Shown here: one piece after another, positions 6,582-6,820 of the stretch
How positions within the stretch are numbered: position 1 is the stretch's first letter
How the letters are laid out: every line of letters starts with the position of its first letter
Assembly (NCBI GenBank): GCA_009774155.1
Contig: VSNE01000146.1
Coordinates: forward strand, 1-6,820
Reading direction: 5' to 3'
Length of the DNA stretch: 6,820 nucleotides
Origin: Lachnospiraceae bacterium
GTDB lineage: Bacteria > Bacillota > Clostridia > Lachnospirales > Lachnospiraceae
Translations under genes and position numbers: made by a program
Notes under the pieces: generated by a model
What the model was told of the DNA's origin: nothing
What the model saw: only the letters and a program-made list of their open reading frames with translations
The model's database searches: none

Positions 6582-6583
6582 AA
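6562..6583. repeat. Perfect 8-bp inverted repeat, operator-like
   Basis: TTTTGATA (6562-6569) and TATCAAAA (6576-6583) are exact inverted copies around a 6-nt centre, AACTCA. The element lies 18 bp beyond the zinc-ribbon stop codon and its right arm covers the candidate -35 box of the phosphatase operon. It lacks GC pairs and a T-tail, so it is a poor terminator and looks more like a protein-binding dyad. Confidence 0.5.
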
Positions 6584-6601
6584 TAAGCTAAAGTCACAGC
6601 T

Positions 6602-6820
6602 CTAATCTTCCACTATATCGGTTTCTTCATAATCAAATATATAGCTTGATGATTCTATTTTGAATCCACATTCTCCACATTTAAACACATTATTCATTAA
6701 TCCAAACAAAATATCCATATCCATATGTATTTCTTTTCCGCAGTGAGGACAAGTGAGAGATAGACCGTCTTTCTTTGGTTGTACTTCTTCCGGAGAAGCA
6801 AAGAGTTGCCACATAGGAAC
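6602..6820 (-). CDS. Small zinc-ribbon protein of unknown function (5' end uncertain, at window edge)
   Basis: I do not recognise the family. The frame is open from the right edge to the TAG at 6604-6602. Counting from the only candidate ATG (6814) it has 70 residues: a short N-terminal stretch, CPHC (22-25), a 20-residue spacer, CGEC (46-49), then an acidic tail with about eight Asp/Glu in the last twelve residues. Two CxxC pairs at this spacing make a zinc ribbon very likely. Only six bases precede the ATG and they contain no ribosome binding site; two more sense codons precede it, so the true start may lie outside the window and this could be the C-terminal part of a longer protein. GC here is about 35% by hand count, clearly below the neighbouring operon, which hints at a recently acquired or accessory gene. 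It lies on the same strand as the phosphatase operon but some 220 bp upstream, so co-transcription is doubtful. Confidence 0.6.
   Translation of the reverse strand, partial: VPMWQLFASPEEVQPKKDGLSLTCPHCGKEIHMDMDILFGLMNNVFKCGECGFKIESSSYIFDYEETDIVED

Larger units (their letters stand above)
6380..6601. other. Intergenic leader upstream of the phosphatase operon
   Basis: About 220 nt without a supportable gene. It is AT-rich and holds, from right to left on the minus strand, a perfect TTTTGATA/TATCAAAA dyad, a weak promoter candidate, nested GTAGTAA-based direct and inverted repeats, and finally the AGGAGG site of the phosphatase gene. No tRNA, known riboswitch or CRISPR repeat was recognised. 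The stretch from about 6400 to 6515 shows nothing I can name. Confidence 0.6.

Noticed and set aside
6380..6601. A riboswitch, tRNA or mobile-element end in the AT-rich leader
   Set aside because: There is no recognisable riboswitch core, cloverleaf or transposase-associated terminal repeats; the inverted repeats present are short and local.

Overview
The window looks like chromosomal DNA of an anaerobic gut Firmicute, most likely a Lachnospiraceae-type Clostridium relative. The reasons are GGAGG-type ribosome binding sites, sigma-A promoters with TTGACA boxes, roughly half GC in the genes, and protein families typical of that group. This assignment is by recognition, not by a database search.

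Layout. Positions 1-1106 (minus) hold the N-terminal half of a GH36 alpha-galactosidase that runs off the left edge just as its catalytic barrel begins. Positions 1107-1381 are a divergent intergenic region with one good promoter in each direction and a small dyad between them. Positions 1382-2752 (plus) encode a MATE-family efflux transporter, whose stop codon lies in the loop of a 12-bp hairpin that can end transcription from both sides. Positions 2774-6379 (minus) form a tight three-gene operon, read right to left: low-molecular-weight protein-tyrosine phosphatase, SbcD/Mre11-type nuclease subunit, and a YhaN/SbcC-type coiled-coil ATPase. The phosphatase and nuclease genes overlap by 4 nt (TTGA), and nuclease and ATPase are separated by 1 nt. 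Positions 6380-6601 are a non-coding, AT-rich leader with several inverted and direct repeats. Positions 6602-6820 (minus) hold the end of an AT-rich gene for a small zinc-ribbon protein of unknown function.

How the genes fit together. The nuclease has the full Mre11 metal-binding motif set, and the ATPase supplies the ABC/SMC-type partner, so the pair should be an SbcCD-like DNA-processing complex. The ATPase is short (689 aa), has no CxxC zinc hook, and carries a transmembrane hairpin at the middle of its coiled coil, as I recall for the YhaN subgroup, so the complex may be membrane-attached. Its translational coupling to a tyrosine phosphatase suggests, but does not prove, a regulatory link. 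The alpha-galactosidase and the MATE transporter share only a promoter region and need not share a function.

I see no CRISPR array, tRNA, rRNA, insertion sequence or clearly new defence system. The least ordinary material is the membrane-type SbcC-like ATPase with its altered ATPase motifs, its coupling to the phosphatase, and the repeat-rich AT-rich right end.
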